Source: an uncultured Faecalitalea sp. (GTDB taxonomy: Bacteria; Bacillota_I; Bacilli_A; Erysipelotrichales; Erysipelotrichaceae). Taken from it: a stretch of DNA of 55,306 bases. Made by a program: the position numbers and the translations under genes. Below are positions 9,641-18,197 of the stretch, piece after piece. Below the pieces are notes generated by a model. The model did no database searches. It was not told the DNA's origin and saw nothing but the letters and a program-made list of their open reading frames with translations. Numbering within the stretch: the stretch's first letter is position 1; each line of letters opens with the position of its first letter. The DNA lies in contig CAMJQJ010000004.1 of NCBI GenBank assembly GCA_946408025.1, forward strand, positions 1 to 55,306. The letters are read 5' to 3'.

Positions 9641-10201
9641 CTACTTTTTATTATAACGGTTCATGGTCATATCAAAACCATGATCAATTGAATAATACGC
9701 TGCATCTGCAGCATTATTTATACCCTTTTCAAGATCTTCTTTTTCTTCAGATCTAAATTTAGAAAGAACCCATTCAATCATAGGAATTTTGGCATCTTTG
9801 CCTACACCAACGCGAATACGATCAAATTCATTGGAAAAGCCACAAGATATGATGCTCTTAATGCCATTATGTCCACCTGCACTTCCTTTTTGACGTAATC
9901 TTAATTTTCCTACAGGAAGATCTACATCATCATAAATGACAATTACATTCTCCATACCTACTTTATAAAAATCAAGACATTGTCTTAATGCAAATCCGCT
10001 GTTGTTCATATAAGTTGTAGGTTTTAATAAAATGACATCTTCACCTTTTACTTTTCCTTTAGCAAAATATGCGGAAAACTTTTCTTGATTAAATTCCAAA
10101 TTACATTTTTGAGCCAGTTTATCTAGAACCATAAAACCTGCATTATGCCTGGTATTTTCATATTTAACTCCCGGATTACCTAAACCAATAATAATTTTCA
10201 T
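9641..10201 (-). CDS. pth: Peptidyl-tRNA hydrolase
   Basis: A 186-residue enzyme that releases peptides from prematurely dropped peptidyl-tRNA. The N-terminus is IIIGLGNPG, followed by YENTRHNAGF with catalytic His19. LKPTTYMNNSG, VIYDDVDLPVGKLRLR and GGHNGIKSI are the other Pth signatures. The length is normal. It heads the pth-mfd-rqcP-nudix-HD unit and is separated from jag upstream by a terminator hairpin, so its own promoter must lie within the end of jag or be read through; none is obvious. Confidence 0.97.
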   Translation of the reverse strand: MKIIIGLGNPGVKYENTRHNAGFMVLDKLAQKCNLEFNQEKFSAYFAKGKVKGEDVILLKPTTYMNNSGFALRQCLDFYKVGMENVIVIYDDVDLPVGKLRLRQKGSAGGHNGIKSIISCGFSNEFDRIRVGVGKDAKIPMIEWVLSKFRSEEKEDLEKGINNAADAAYYSIDHGFDMTMNRYNKK

Positions 10202-10213
10202 GTTTTCCTCCTA

Positions 10214-10243
10214 CAAGAAAAAATAACGGTTTTACCCGTTATT
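10214..10243 (-). terminator. Terminator at the end of jag, overlapping its stop codon
   Basis: On the minus strand AATAACGG (10243-10236), a six-base loop and CCGTTATT (10229-10222) are followed by a T-rich run. The jag stop codon TAA (10241-10239) lies inside the first arm. Confidence 0.75.
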
Positions 10244-10865
10244 CTATTTCTTTTCCTGGTGTATAAAGTATTCTTAAACGACGTCCTTCGCCTTCACCCT
10301 CACTCTTTGTCGAGATGTCAGCCATCTTCGCTAAAGCATTATGAATTGCTTTTCTTTCGTCAGCAGGCATTGGATCCAAAGTTGCATCAACTTTTGTTCG
10401 ACGTACATCTTTAGCAACTCGTACTGCCATTTTACAAATTTTTTCATAACGGTCTTCTTTATAACCATTAACATCAATTAATAAACCAATTCGTTTTTTA
10501 AATTCTGCACTTACTGCAGCTTTTACCAAACGATTAAATGATTGTAAAGATTTTCCACCTTTTCCAATCAATATTGCATTATTTGAAGTGTTTACTGTAA
10601 TACGATAGAATCCTTTATCGTTTTCTAGTTCTACAGTTCCATCAAGTTCAGCATTGTCAAAATATGTTTGAATATATTCTAAAATGAAAGTCTCGACATC
10701 TTTATTACAATAAACTTCAATTTCAACAGTCTTACCGATTCCTAAAAATCCACTTTTTTCTTCTACAACTGTATAATGAAGCTCTTCTTTTTCAACATTT
10801 TTAGCTTTTGCAGCTTGAGCTAATGCATCTTCAAGAGTCTTTCCTGTAAATCTTTCAAATACCAT
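10239..10865 (-). CDS. khpB: Jag/KhpB RNA-binding protein (Jag_N, KH, R3H)
   Basis: A 208-residue protein of the Jag (SpoIIIJ-associated)/KhpB/EloR family. The Jag_N domain covers about residues 1-50 (FERFTGKTLEDALAQA). A KH domain in the middle has IGKGGKSLQSFNRLVKAA, a GxxG-type loop (GKGG). A C-terminal R3H domain has the R-x-x-x-H motif in ERKAIHNAL. In pneumococcus the homologue binds RNA together with KhpA and influences cell elongation. It is the last gene of the rpmH-rnpA-yidC-jag order, the standard arrangement next to dnaA. Confidence 0.95.
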   Translation of the reverse strand: MVFERFTGKTLEDALAQAAKAKNVEKEELHYTVVEEKSGFLGIGKTVEIEVYCNKDVETFILEYIQTYFDNAELDGTVELENDKGFYRITVNTSNNAILIGKGGKSLQSFNRLVKAAVSAEFKKRIGLLIDVNGYKEDRYEKICKMAVRVAKDVRRTKVDATLDPMPADERKAIHNALAKMADISTKSEGEGEGRRLRILYTPGKEIE

Positions 10866-10876
10866 ATATGCCCTCC

Positions 10877-11869
10877 CTAGTCCTTATTCATGATCTTATG
10901 AAGAACAACACTCTGAATAATTCGGATAATTGATGAAACTAACCAATAGAATGACATGGCAATTGGCCATGAAATATATAAGAACGCAATCATGGCTGTT
11001 GAAAAATACATTGTTGTATTCATTGTATTCATCATACCATTCTGATTATTTTCAGCATATTTTTTCTGTTTAACATGATCTTTTTTATCCTGCATTTTTT
11101 TCAAAATTTGAGGCATCTTCAATGATAATAACTGGCAAACAATCATCAATACATAAACTAAAATGTAACCAAACTCTAATTTTGTAAATCCATCAATTGG
11201 AGTTCCAGAAAATGACATGCCAAAGAAACTTCCATACACAACGCTTGCTGCACGCATTGTTGCATAATACATACCCATCATTATTGGTAACTGTATAAAC
11301 ATTACTAAAATAGAGCCAAAAGGATGAATATCATATTTCTTATAAATATTCTGAGTTTCTTGATACATCATCATTTTAGAACGATCATCTGTTTTATCTT
11401 TATACTTATCTTGTATTTTCTGAATCTCAGGCTGAATTTCCTGCATACGTTGACTAGACATCTGAGATTTACGAGTAAACATAAATACAATCAGCTGAAT
11501 CAATAGTGTTGTTAAAATAATACCGATTCCCGCATCTGTATAAGAAGCAATGGTATTAATGATCTGTGCAATTGGCCATACGATCAATCCATCAAACCAA
11601 CCATTCGAAATTGCATCTTTAAAAGTTGTTGGTTCAATTGTAATCATATCATCATCATCGAGTTTTTTATATTCTTTTGCTAAATCTTTATCTTCAATAT
11701 CTGTTACATTAACTAGACTTTTTTTAACTTCTATTTTTTCACTCGAAATGATTTCGTCTACCTTCGTTTTTCCATCCGTACCACGTGGATTAGAACATGC
11801 AGTACATGTCATTACGATGAACAAACATAGGAAGATAATCTTTGATTTTTCCTGTAAGAATTTTTTCAT
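10877..11869 (-). CDS. yidC: Membrane protein insertase YidC (lipoprotein type)
   Basis: A 330-residue YidC/Oxa1 insertase, which inserts and folds membrane proteins alone or with SecYEG. The N-terminus has a lysine-rich start, a hydrophobic stretch and a probable lipobox ending TAC-S, as in Gram-positive YidC lipoproteins. The conserved 60KD_IMP domain follows with about five membrane segments. The inside loop between the first two segments of the domain carries TRKSQMSSQRMQEIQPEIQK, the region with the conserved hydrophilic-groove arginine. The start at 11869 sits 6 bases after GAGG; an ATG at 11872 is only 3 bases away. It follows rnpA closely and precedes jag by 11 bases. Confidence 0.95.
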   Translation of the reverse strand: MKKFLQEKSKIIFLCLFIVMTCTACSNPRGTDGKTKVDEIISSEKIEVKKSLVNVTDIEDKDLAKEYKKLDDDDMITIEPTTFKDAISNGWFDGLIVWPIAQIINTIASYTDAGIGIILTTLLIQLIVFMFTRKSQMSSQRMQEIQPEIQKIQDKYKDKTDDRSKMMMYQETQNIYKKYDIHPFGSILVMFIQLPIMMGMYYATMRAASVVYGSFFGMSFSGTPIDGFTKLEFGYILVYVLMIVCQLLSLKMPQILKKMQDKKDHVKQKKYAENNQNGMMNTMNTTMYFSTAMIAFLYISWPIAMSFYWLVSSIIRIIQSVVLHKIMNKD

Positions 11870-11879
11870 CATTAACCTC

Positions 11880-12218
11880 TCATTTTCTAAATTTTTTCTT
11901 TAATCGTCCTTTATTGATCTTAAGTTCTTCAAAATTTTCTTTATAAGATTTGTTATGATAAGCGGGTCTAACAATAATAATCAAATCATATTCTTCATTA
12001 AAATCGAAAATACCATCTACCATACTACGTACCTGTCTTTTTATCTTATTTCGACAAACTGCATTTCCTAATTTTTTTCCAACACTTATCCCTATACGTG
12101 CATGTTCTTGTTTTCTTGATTGAAAATAACATACAAAAGACGATGATTTAAGATAGGTTCGGTTTTGAATGATAGAAGAAAATTCATAATTTTTACAAAC
12201 ACGAAATTCTTTTTTCAT
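11880..12218 (-). CDS. rnpA: Ribonuclease P protein component
   Basis: A 112-residue basic protein that binds RNase P RNA and supports 5' maturation of tRNA precursors. The RNR box reads RNKIKRQVR and is preceded by RIGISVGKKLGNAV, both hallmarks of RnpA. It lies between rpmH and yidC in the conserved order. A terminator-like hairpin between rpmH and this gene should lower its expression relative to L34. The C-terminus is rich in lysine (RLKKKFRK). Confidence 0.96.
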   Translation of the reverse strand: MKKEFRVCKNYEFSSIIQNRTYLKSSSFVCYFQSRKQEHARIGISVGKKLGNAVCRNKIKRQVRSMVDGIFDFNEEYDLIIIVRPAYHNKSYKENFEELKINKGRLKKKFRK

Positions 12219-12235
12219 GAATATCCTCCTATCTA

Positions 12236-12262
12236 GACAAAAAAATCACCAAGTCGGTGATT
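12236..12262 (-). terminator. Terminator/attenuator between rpmH and rnpA
   Basis: On the minus strand AATCACC (12262-12256) pairs with GGTGATT (12250-12244) and is followed by a T run. It starts 2 bases after the rpmH stop, so partial read-through would feed rnpA and yidC. Confidence 0.8.
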
Positions 12263-12263
12263 T

Positions 12264-12398
12264 CTATGCGGATAAAACCTTTCTGCCTTTAGCTCTTCTA
12301 CGAGCAAGAACGTTACGACCACCAACAGTTGCCATACGAGCACGGAAACCATGAACTTTTTGGTGTTTTCTCTTACTTGGCTGATATGTTCTTTTCAT
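12264..12398 (-). CDS. rpmH: Ribosomal protein bL34
   Basis: A 44-residue protein that is almost entirely basic. It starts [19 protein letters not shown] and continues with [19 protein letters not shown], the invariant L34 sequence. The start codon ATG at 12398 has GAGGGG about 11 bases upstream. It is the first gene of the rpmH-rnpA-yidC-jag unit and has a strong promoter upstream. Confidence 0.98.
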   Translation of the reverse strand: MKRTYQPSKRKHQKVHGFRARMATVGGRNVLARRRAKGRKVLSA

Positions 12399-12457
12399 AT
12401 TTAATTACACCCCTCAGTCTTTTCTTTTCCTCAATTTTCAAATAAGATTGCTGAATT

Positions 12458-12486
12458 ATTATTTCATAGACCTCGGTTTATGTCAA
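12458..12486 (-). promoter_or_regulatory. Promoter of rpmH
   Basis: On the minus strand TTGACA (12486-12481) is followed after exactly 17 bases by AATAAT (12463-12458). This is the best -35/-10 pair seen in the window, which suits a ribosomal protein gene. The rest of the 12399-12515 gap holds nothing else clear. Confidence 0.75.
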
Positions 12487-12515
12487 TAAATTCTTGAATT
12501 CATTTCTTGATTTTT

Positions 12516-13730
12516 TTATTTTTTTAAAAATTTATAGGCAATTTGAGATAAATTATATAGCATCTTGTTCACTGGAAGATCGAATTCTCCAATTAATTCA
12601 TTGATTGTTGGATTAAAATTATCTTTAAATTTAGTTAAACCATCATCCAATGTTCCTTCAACGCCACCCATACTGCTCCAAATACATCCTTTATCAAATG
12701 CCCATTTGAAGTTTTCTACATATTCTTTATATTGAGGCATGAATTTCTTAAATCTTTTATCCATTCCTGCATATAACATATCGCATATATTTCCATATTT
12801 AATACTCAAGATTCCTGCAATCGCAATATCTTTATCCTCATAACCAAATTCATCAAGAATCTCTTTATATTCATTCATATCTTTTGATATAGAATTCAAC
12901 TGATCCTGCAATCTTCTTAATTTCTTTTTCGCATTTTCTGGTGTTTTTGATTTTTCTTCCATTAATTCTTCATATTTTTTCGATACTTCTTCATTTAATT
13001 GATAAACATTCGTACACGCTAAAAAGATAACTCCATCTTCTTTATATGTATCCATCAATAATTTAAAATACTCTTTATTTCTTAAAGAAATATGTTTTCT
13101 TTCTTCCGTCAATTCAACTAAACGACTAAATTCATCAACAAGTTCAGTATTTCCACAAATCATTCTTACATTTCTTTTATCTGCATCTTTGATTAATCTT
13201 TTTGTATGTTTTGGAAGATTTTCCATCCAATCGTCTTTATTATACACATTAGACAAAAATCTTGGTTGTACTGATTCATGAATATTGATCGTAAATCCAT
13301 GATGCTGAGCACCAATTTCTTTAAAAATATTTAAATACAGATCTGTATCCTTATATTTATTATCATTTGCCTCATAACTCTTGTAATCATTGACATGAAT
13401 CATAGGGTCAAACTTAATAAATACACAATGATATTTCTTAGCTTCTTTCTTTAATTCTTCAAAATAAAAACGTACCAATTCCTTATCTTTAAAATCTAAG
13501 ATAGGCCCTCTTGGTATATAGAACATGCTCATTTTTAAAGGTAATTCTTTTATCAGTACAAGTCCAGCTCCTACAAGCTTTCCTTCTTTATATACACCTG
13601 TGTGGATATGTTTCCAATTATGTTTGATCAATGCCCAATCATAACTCTGTAACAAATTGACATAATGACTACTCTGAACAAATGAATCATATTCTTTTTT
13701 ATTCATTTTAGTTACGAATTTATAATTCAT
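12516..13730 (-). CDS. FemAB/FemX-type aminoacyltransferase (peptidoglycan cross-bridge), copy 1
   Basis: A 404-residue FemAB-family protein. Two GNAT-like halves are interrupted by a charged helical arm at about residues 235-300 (KKYEELMEEKSKTPENAKKK), the antiparallel coiled coil typical of FemA/FemX. MFYIPRGPILD and WSSMGGVEGTLDDGLTKFK are conserved family signatures. Such enzymes transfer amino acids from aminoacyl-tRNA to the stem peptide of lipid II on the inner face of the membrane. AAAGGAG lies about 10 bases upstream of the ATG. It lies next to a paralogue of identical length, suggesting stepwise addition of two bridge residues; the amino acids are unknown. Confidence 0.88.
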   Translation of the reverse strand: MNYKFVTKMNKKEYDSFVQSSHYVNLLQSYDWALIKHNWKHIHTGVYKEGKLVGAGLVLIKELPLKMSMFYIPRGPILDFKDKELVRFYFEELKKEAKKYHCVFIKFDPMIHVNDYKSYEANDNKYKDTDLYLNIFKEIGAQHHGFTINIHESVQPRFLSNVYNKDDWMENLPKHTKRLIKDADKRNVRMICGNTELVDEFSRLVELTEERKHISLRNKEYFKLLMDTYKEDGVIFLACTNVYQLNEEVSKKYEELMEEKSKTPENAKKKLRRLQDQLNSISKDMNEYKEILDEFGYEDKDIAIAGILSIKYGNICDMLYAGMDKRFKKFMPQYKEYVENFKWAFDKGCIWSSMGGVEGTLDDGLTKFKDNFNPTINELIGEFDLPVNKMLYNLSQIAYKFLKK

Positions 13731-13796
13731 AATAAGGAATCTCCTTTATGACTATTTTAGTCTAAAAAAAATTCCTTAAAAATAACTTAAATTCTT

Positions 13797-15011
13797 TTAT
13801 TTATTTAATTGACTTTGTCGTTTTTTATATAATTTTATCGATATACCGTATAAAAATTTATTAACAGGAAGATCGAATTCTCCAATAAATTCATTGATGC
13901 GAGGATAAAATATCTCTTTAAAATCAACAAGTCCACCATTAAGGCTTCCTTCAATTCCACCCATATTACTTGTAATACATCCCATTTCAAAACATTTTTC
14001 CATAGTTTTATACCAAGTCAAATAAGGTGCCATCAGTCTTTTAAATTCATCATTCATTCCAGCATATAAAATTTCTGATGTATTCCCATATTTAATACTT
14101 AAAGTGCCTGCTACACAAACTTCTTCTCCGTATTTATTAAGGTCTTGAGAATACTGTGATATCTTTTTTTCTAAAGAGTTTTTCAATTCTTCTAAAGTAA
14201 ATCTTTTTTTCTTAGCATTTTCAGGACATTTTTTTAAATCTTCTATGCATTTTTCATATCTTAATTCTGTATCATGTAACATTTCTTTAATAGGGAAATA
14301 AGCTAAGGTTATAAATGCATTCTCTTTATAAGTTTCTAATAAATGCTGGTAATAATCTTTTCCTCTTAAAAGAATATTTTTTCTTTGTTCTGTACATTTC
14401 ATCACTGTTGCAAAATCATCCAATAAATCTAAATTCCCATATTTTATCTTCAGATTTTGTTTTTGTGCCGTCTTTATATTCTTCTTTCCTTTTTTCGATA
14501 ATGTATCCATTCCAAAATCTTCTATGAATTCAACCATATGATATCGTGGCTGAATCGTTGCATGAAAATCTTGCGTAAATCCATAATGAACTGCCCCTAA
14601 AGACAAAATATTATCTAACTGACTTTCATAATCTTTATATTCCTTATCTTCGTTCAGATGAAAGCTAGAAATAATAATACCCGGATCAAATTTTATAAAT
14701 AAACAATGATACTTTTTAGCTACTTTTTTTAATTCATTAAAAAAATATGTTAATAGATCTTTATTATCAAAATCTAAAATAGGTCCTCTAGGTAAATAAA
14801 ACATTGTAAATCCAAAAGGTAAATGACGAATCAATACTAAAGATGTTGCTATCAATTTATCTTCTTCATAAACTCCTGTATATAAATGTTCCCAGTTATC
14901 TTTAACCTTCGCCCAATCATAACTTTGAAGTAAATTACACATAATATGAGAACTTACAAAAGATTCATACGTATTTTTATCTATATTTAATGAAAATCTT
15001 AAATTATTCAT
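13797..15011 (-). CDS. FemAB/FemX-type aminoacyltransferase, copy 2
   Basis: Also 404 residues from the chosen start, and colinear with its neighbour: NLLQSYDWAKVKDNWEHL, MFYLPRGPILDFD, a helical arm with CPENAKKKRFTLEELK, and SNMGGIEGSLNGG near the end. The start at 15011 gives MNNLRFSLN, which aligns with the start of copy 1; in-frame ATGs at 15017 and 15032 add residues with no counterpart. GGGTG lies 6 bases upstream as a weak ribosome site. This is the first gene left of the origin and reads away from it. It probably adds one residue of the peptidoglycan cross-bridge, with the order and residue unknown. Confidence 0.87.
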   Translation of the reverse strand: MNNLRFSLNIDKNTYESFVSSHIMCNLLQSYDWAKVKDNWEHLYTGVYEEDKLIATSLVLIRHLPFGFTMFYLPRGPILDFDNKDLLTYFFNELKKVAKKYHCLFIKFDPGIIISSFHLNEDKEYKDYESQLDNILSLGAVHYGFTQDFHATIQPRYHMVEFIEDFGMDTLSKKGKKNIKTAQKQNLKIKYGNLDLLDDFATVMKCTEQRKNILLRGKDYYQHLLETYKENAFITLAYFPIKEMLHDTELRYEKCIEDLKKCPENAKKKRFTLEELKNSLEKKISQYSQDLNKYGEEVCVAGTLSIKYGNTSEILYAGMNDEFKRLMAPYLTWYKTMEKCFEMGCITSNMGGIEGSLNGGLVDFKEIFYPRINEFIGEFDLPVNKFLYGISIKLYKKRQSQLNK

Positions 15012-15060
15012 AACCATCACCCATTCGAACAAATCTATTCTAATAAAGACAGATTAAAAT

Positions 15061-15400
15061 CTCAACCACTATTTAACGTGGAATTCTAATTAAATTTTTA
15101 AGTTTTCCACATATATACCTATCTAAAATAATATGAAATTTATCTAAAATGGGGATAAATATGGTTTTCCTACTAGTTTTCCCTATACTTTTTTTATTAA
15201 ATTTATACATTTTTTAAATCATGGGGAAAAGTTCTAAATTTCCTTTATATAAAGCATAATTTTACTTAATAACTTAGTGTAAAACATTGACTTTTCCCCA
15301 TGAGTTTTCCCCGTTTTTCTGAGTTTTCCCCAATTCCTAAAAGTTTTCCTTGTTTTGATTATTGGGGAAAAGTGGAAATCCATGTGGAAAAGTCTTTAAT
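15061..15400. other. oriC: oriC, left part: DnaA-box cluster upstream of dnaA
   Basis: The gap between the divergent FemAB gene and dnaA (15012-15467) is AT-rich and codes for nothing obvious. It carries repeated DnaA-box-like nonamers. Plus strand: TTTTCCACA 15103-15111, TTTTCCCTA 15177-15185, TTTTCCCCA 15292-15300, TTTTCCCCG 15305-15313, TTTTCCCCA 15324-15332. Minus strand: TTATCCCCA 15158-15150, TTTTCCCCA 15230-15222, TTTTCCCCA 15371-15363, TTTTCCACA 15391-15383. Against the usual TTATCCACA most differ at position 3 and often at position 7. The density, the position beside dnaA and the switch of gene direction mark the replication origin. Confidence 0.85.
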
Positions 15401-15436
15401 TATCCTTCATTAGTTCTCTAAAAAAACAATTTCGTG

Positions 15437-15442
15437 TATAAT
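15437..15442 (+). promoter_or_regulatory. Candidate -10 box of dnaA
   Basis: TATAAT lies 25 bases before the dnaA ATG; the -35 region is poor. The nearest box-like nonamer (15391-15383) lies about 45 bases upstream, compatible with DnaA autoregulation. Confidence 0.5.
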
Positions 15443-15467
15443 ATTCAGGTAGAAAAGAGGTGCCACT

Positions 15468-16832
15468 ATGTCCTTATCTTCCTATGAAGTAATTTGGAAA
15501 CAAGTTTTAGATCAAATTGAACAATCAAATTTCTTTACCGAAGATACATTGCGTTGGATAAAAAATACAACTCTTTTTAAAATTGAAAACTCAATTGCCT
15601 ATATTTCTTATCGTTCTATGGTCACAAAAACAATCCTAAATAAAGAAGAAACCAAGAACATGATCACATCTGTATTAAGTGAAGTTTGGGGCAGCGATAT
15701 TAGCATCCAATTGATCCAATATAAAGATATGGAAAAACTAATGCCTGAAGAAGAGATCCAACAACGTACAAATCAATTATTAAAATGTACATTTAACGAA
15801 GAATATACGTTTGAAAATTTCGTTGAAGGAAAATCAAATCAGGAAGCTTATGCTGCTTGTTTAGCATGTTGTAATCAACGTGGAACTCACATGTTTAATC
15901 CCATCATGATCTATGGAAATTCTGGTTTAGGTAAGACCCATTTATTACACGCGATTGGTAATTATTTAAAAGAAGAACGTCCAGAATGTAATGTTTTTTA
16001 TGCTTATAGTGGCGATTTGGTATCAATTTTAATTGATGCGATGAAATCTAAGAATGTTCATGGAAATACTGTAGATAAAGTAAAATCATTACTTGTTCAA
16101 AATGATTATTTTTTGATTGATGATATCCAAAACTTAACACGCGAATCAAGTCAGGAGATATTTTTTACAGTTTATAATGAACTGATTTCACGAGGTGCTC
16201 AGATTGTTATCACAAGCGATATGCATCCAAATGAATTAAATGGATTACCTACAAGACTTGTTTCTCGTTTCAACGCAGGCTTATCTATAAATATAGGAAA
16301 GCCAGAGTTTGAAACCAGCAAGGCTATTTTAAAGAAGAAAATCGAAGGTAATGAAGAGGCATGCCAAATTGAAGAAGAAGTACTGGATTATTTAGCTCAA
16401 AAATTCTCAAATGACGTTAGAAATTTGGAAGGAAGCTTAAATCGATTGATTTTTAATGCTACTTTAGAGAACCCTGACGTTATTGATATTGATTTTGCCC
16501 AGCGAATCTTAATGAATGAAGTTATTGTCAATGAAAATGATGAATTAACTATCAAAAAAATAAAAAAAGCTGTCACAAGATTCTATGGATTAACCTATAA
16601 AGATATAGAAGGTAAATCTCGACAGAAAAAATTAATGAACGCAAGACATGTATTTGTTTATCTTTCTAGAGAACTACTTCATAAAGCATATATTTCAATT
16701 GGCCAGGAACTTGGAAATCGCGATCATACGACCATTTCCAGCTCTTATGAAAGAGCCTGTCAATTAATAAAGAACGATGTGAATTTTAAGATGGCAGTTG
16801 AGAAAGTACAGGAGATGTTGGAGAAAAAATAA
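15468..16832 (+). CDS. dnaA: Chromosomal replication initiator DnaA
   Basis: A 454-residue initiator that binds oriC and opens the duplex. Domain I is short (about 1-85). The AAA+ domain III has Walker A at 150-157 (GNSGLGKT) and Walker B in FLIDDIQ (215-221). Domain IV ends with GNRDHTTISSSYERACQ, in which Asp419, His420 and Thr421 correspond to the base-reading D-H-T of E. coli DnaA. The residues after this motif (ISSS) differ from the common VLHA, which is of interest because the boxes here are variant. AGAGG precedes the ATG by 7 bases. Confidence 0.98.
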   Translation: MSLSSYEVIWKQVLDQIEQSNFFTEDTLRWIKNTTLFKIENSIAYISYRSMVTKTILNKEETKNMITSVLSEVWGSDISIQLIQYKDMEKLMPEEEIQQRTNQLLKCTFNEEYTFENFVEGKSNQEAYAACLACCNQRGTHMFNPIMIYGNSGLGKTHLLHAIGNYLKEERPECNVFYAYSGDLVSILIDAMKSKNVHGNTVDKVKSLLVQNDYFLIDDIQNLTRESSQEIFFTVYNELISRGAQIVITSDMHPNELNGLPTRLVSRFNAGLSINIGKPEFETSKAILKKKIEGNEEACQIEEEVLDYLAQKFSNDVRNLEGSLNRLIFNATLENPDVIDIDFAQRILMNEVIVNENDELTIKKIKKAVTRFYGLTYKDIEGKSRQKKLMNARHVFVYLSRELLHKAYISIGQELGNRDHTTISSSYERACQLIKNDVNFKMAVEKVQEMLEKK

Positions 16833-16990
16833 GTTTTCCACATAAATCCACATTCAATCCACAATGCTTGAATCGAGTATTTATCCTTTAAATAAAGGAA
16901 ATTTATTATAAAATATAAGGATTTTTACCCAAATCCACACAGTTATTATTATTACTTATATAAAGAATATAAAAAGAAAAGGAGATTTTT
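16833..16990 (+). other. oriC: oriC, right part: DnaA boxes, candidate DnaA-trio and unwinding element in the dnaA-dnaN gap
   Basis: Boxes on the plus strand are TTTTCCACA (16834-16842), AAATCCACA (16844-16852), CAATCCACA (16855-16863) and AAATCCACA (16931-16939). Three bases after the last box comes TTATTATTATTACTT (16943-16957). Its complement reads as a series of 3'-AAT-5' triplets, compatible with the DnaA-trio consensus known from B. subtilis, which sits at the same place relative to a box. The AT-rich tract from 16956 to 16980 then suits a DNA unwinding element. A small hairpin, CCTTTA/TAAAGG, lies at 16885-16898. The dnaN ribosome site AAAAGGAG ends the region. Unwinding here is inferred, not shown. 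Confidence 0.6.
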
Positions 16991-18112
16991 ATGCATTTTT
17001 CAATTGATCGAAAATATTTTTATGAAAAGTTAAGTGTTGTTTCTAGAGCTATTAGTGTTTTCTCACCCCTTCCTGCTTTATCAGGAATTTGTATTGATGT
17101 AAAAAGTGATCAAATTATTTTAACAGGTAGTGATTCTAATGTATCTATTCGTTCTACGATCGTTCGTGGTGAATTGAATCAGCTAGACATTGATTCTACA
17201 GGATCTATCGTTATTGAATCCAAATATTTATTAGAAATTATTCGTAAGATGGATTGTACTATGGTTGAATTAGAATTAGTTGATTATTCTTTAGTGAGAA
17301 TTTCAAGTGATAATGGTCAATTTAATTTAAATGGTATTCAGTCTAATGAATATCCTAATATTGATTTTTCTCAACCTTCAAATTCTTTTGTATTAAAAGC
17401 TCAGGATCTAAAAGATATTGTTTCTCAGACATCATTTGCCTGCAGCGATAAAGACACACGTCCTGTTTTAAATGGTGTTAACTTTAAAGCTTCAAATAAC
17501 TCTTTATATTGTTCAGGAACAGATTCTTATCGTTTAGCTCGTAAAGTCTTACCATTACAAATTAATCATGAATTCAATATCACGATTCCAAGCAAGTCAT
17601 TAAATGAAGTGGTTCGTTCTATTAGTGAAGATGAAGAATCAATTCATATTTATGTAGATTCTAAAAAAGCTCAGTTTATTTTTGATAAGACGATCATTCA
17701 GACAAGATTGATCGATGGAACATTCCCGGATGTTGATCGAATCATCCCAACTTCTTTTATTTCTTCTATGGTCATTGATTCTAAGGAACTTGCTGGTGTA
17801 ATTGATCGTACGAACTTCATTCGAAATGAAAAAATTCATTTGATAAAACTAGAATGTTCAAGCGAGATCACTCGTATCAAAACAAGTTCAAGTGAGATTG
17901 GAAACTCTGATGAAGTATTAACAAATTGTGAGTACACAGGAGAAGATATTACACTTTCCTGCAACGGTACGTTCATGTTGGATGCTATTAAGGCATTGAA
18001 TAGTGAAAAAGTAAAATTAGAATTTTCCGGATTGATGAAACCTATTAAGATTTATGATCCAGAAGATGACTCTGTAATTATGGTAATTGTGCCAATTCGC
18101 AGTTATGACTAG
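16991..18112 (+). CDS. dnaN: DNA polymerase III beta subunit (sliding clamp)
   Basis: A 373-residue clamp monomer made of three repeated domains. It begins MHFSIDRKYFYEKLSVVSRA and shows the conserved central segments FACSDKDTRPVLNGV and GTDSYRLARK, and it ends with IVPIRSYD, close to the usual C-terminal P(V/I)R. The dimer encircles DNA and tethers polymerase, MutS, MutL and other clients, several of which are encoded nearby. AAAAGGAG lies upstream of the ATG. A terminator directly after the gene separates it from yaaA-recF. Confidence 0.97.
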   Translation: MHFSIDRKYFYEKLSVVSRAISVFSPLPALSGICIDVKSDQIILTGSDSNVSIRSTIVRGELNQLDIDSTGSIVIESKYLLEIIRKMDCTMVELELVDYSLVRISSDNGQFNLNGIQSNEYPNIDFSQPSNSFVLKAQDLKDIVSQTSFACSDKDTRPVLNGVNFKASNNSLYCSGTDSYRLARKVLPLQINHEFNITIPSKSLNEVVRSISEDEESIHIYVDSKKAQFIFDKTIIQTRLIDGTFPDVDRIIPTSFISSMVIDSKELAGVIDRTNFIRNEKIHLIKLECSSEITRIKTSSSEIGNSDEVLTNCEYTGEDITLSCNGTFMLDAIKALNSEKVKLEFSGLMKPIKIYDPEDDSVIMVIVPIRSYD

Positions 18113-18115
18113 TTT

Positions 18116-18138
18116 AAAGGCTCGTTGTAGCCTTTTTT
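18116..18138 (+). terminator. Terminator after dnaN
   Basis: AAAGGCT (18116-18122) pairs with AGCCTTT (18129-18135) and is followed by T residues. Confidence 0.75.
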
Positions 18139-18163
18139 ATTATTCGCACTATTCCCCTATTTA

Positions 18164-18172
18164 TGGTATAAT
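18164..18172 (+). promoter_or_regulatory. Extended -10 promoter for yaaA-recF-gyrB-gyrA
   Basis: TGGTATAAT is a perfect extended -10 element located between the dnaN terminator and yaaA. The -35 region is poor. Confidence 0.6.
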
Positions 18173-18197
18173 AAACAAGCAAAGAGAGGTATTTTCA

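Noticed and set aside
13731-13796. Possible regulatory element between the two FemAB genes
   Set aside because: The gap of 66 bases holds the ribosome site of the downstream gene and AT-rich sequence only; no stable hairpin or clear promoter was found.
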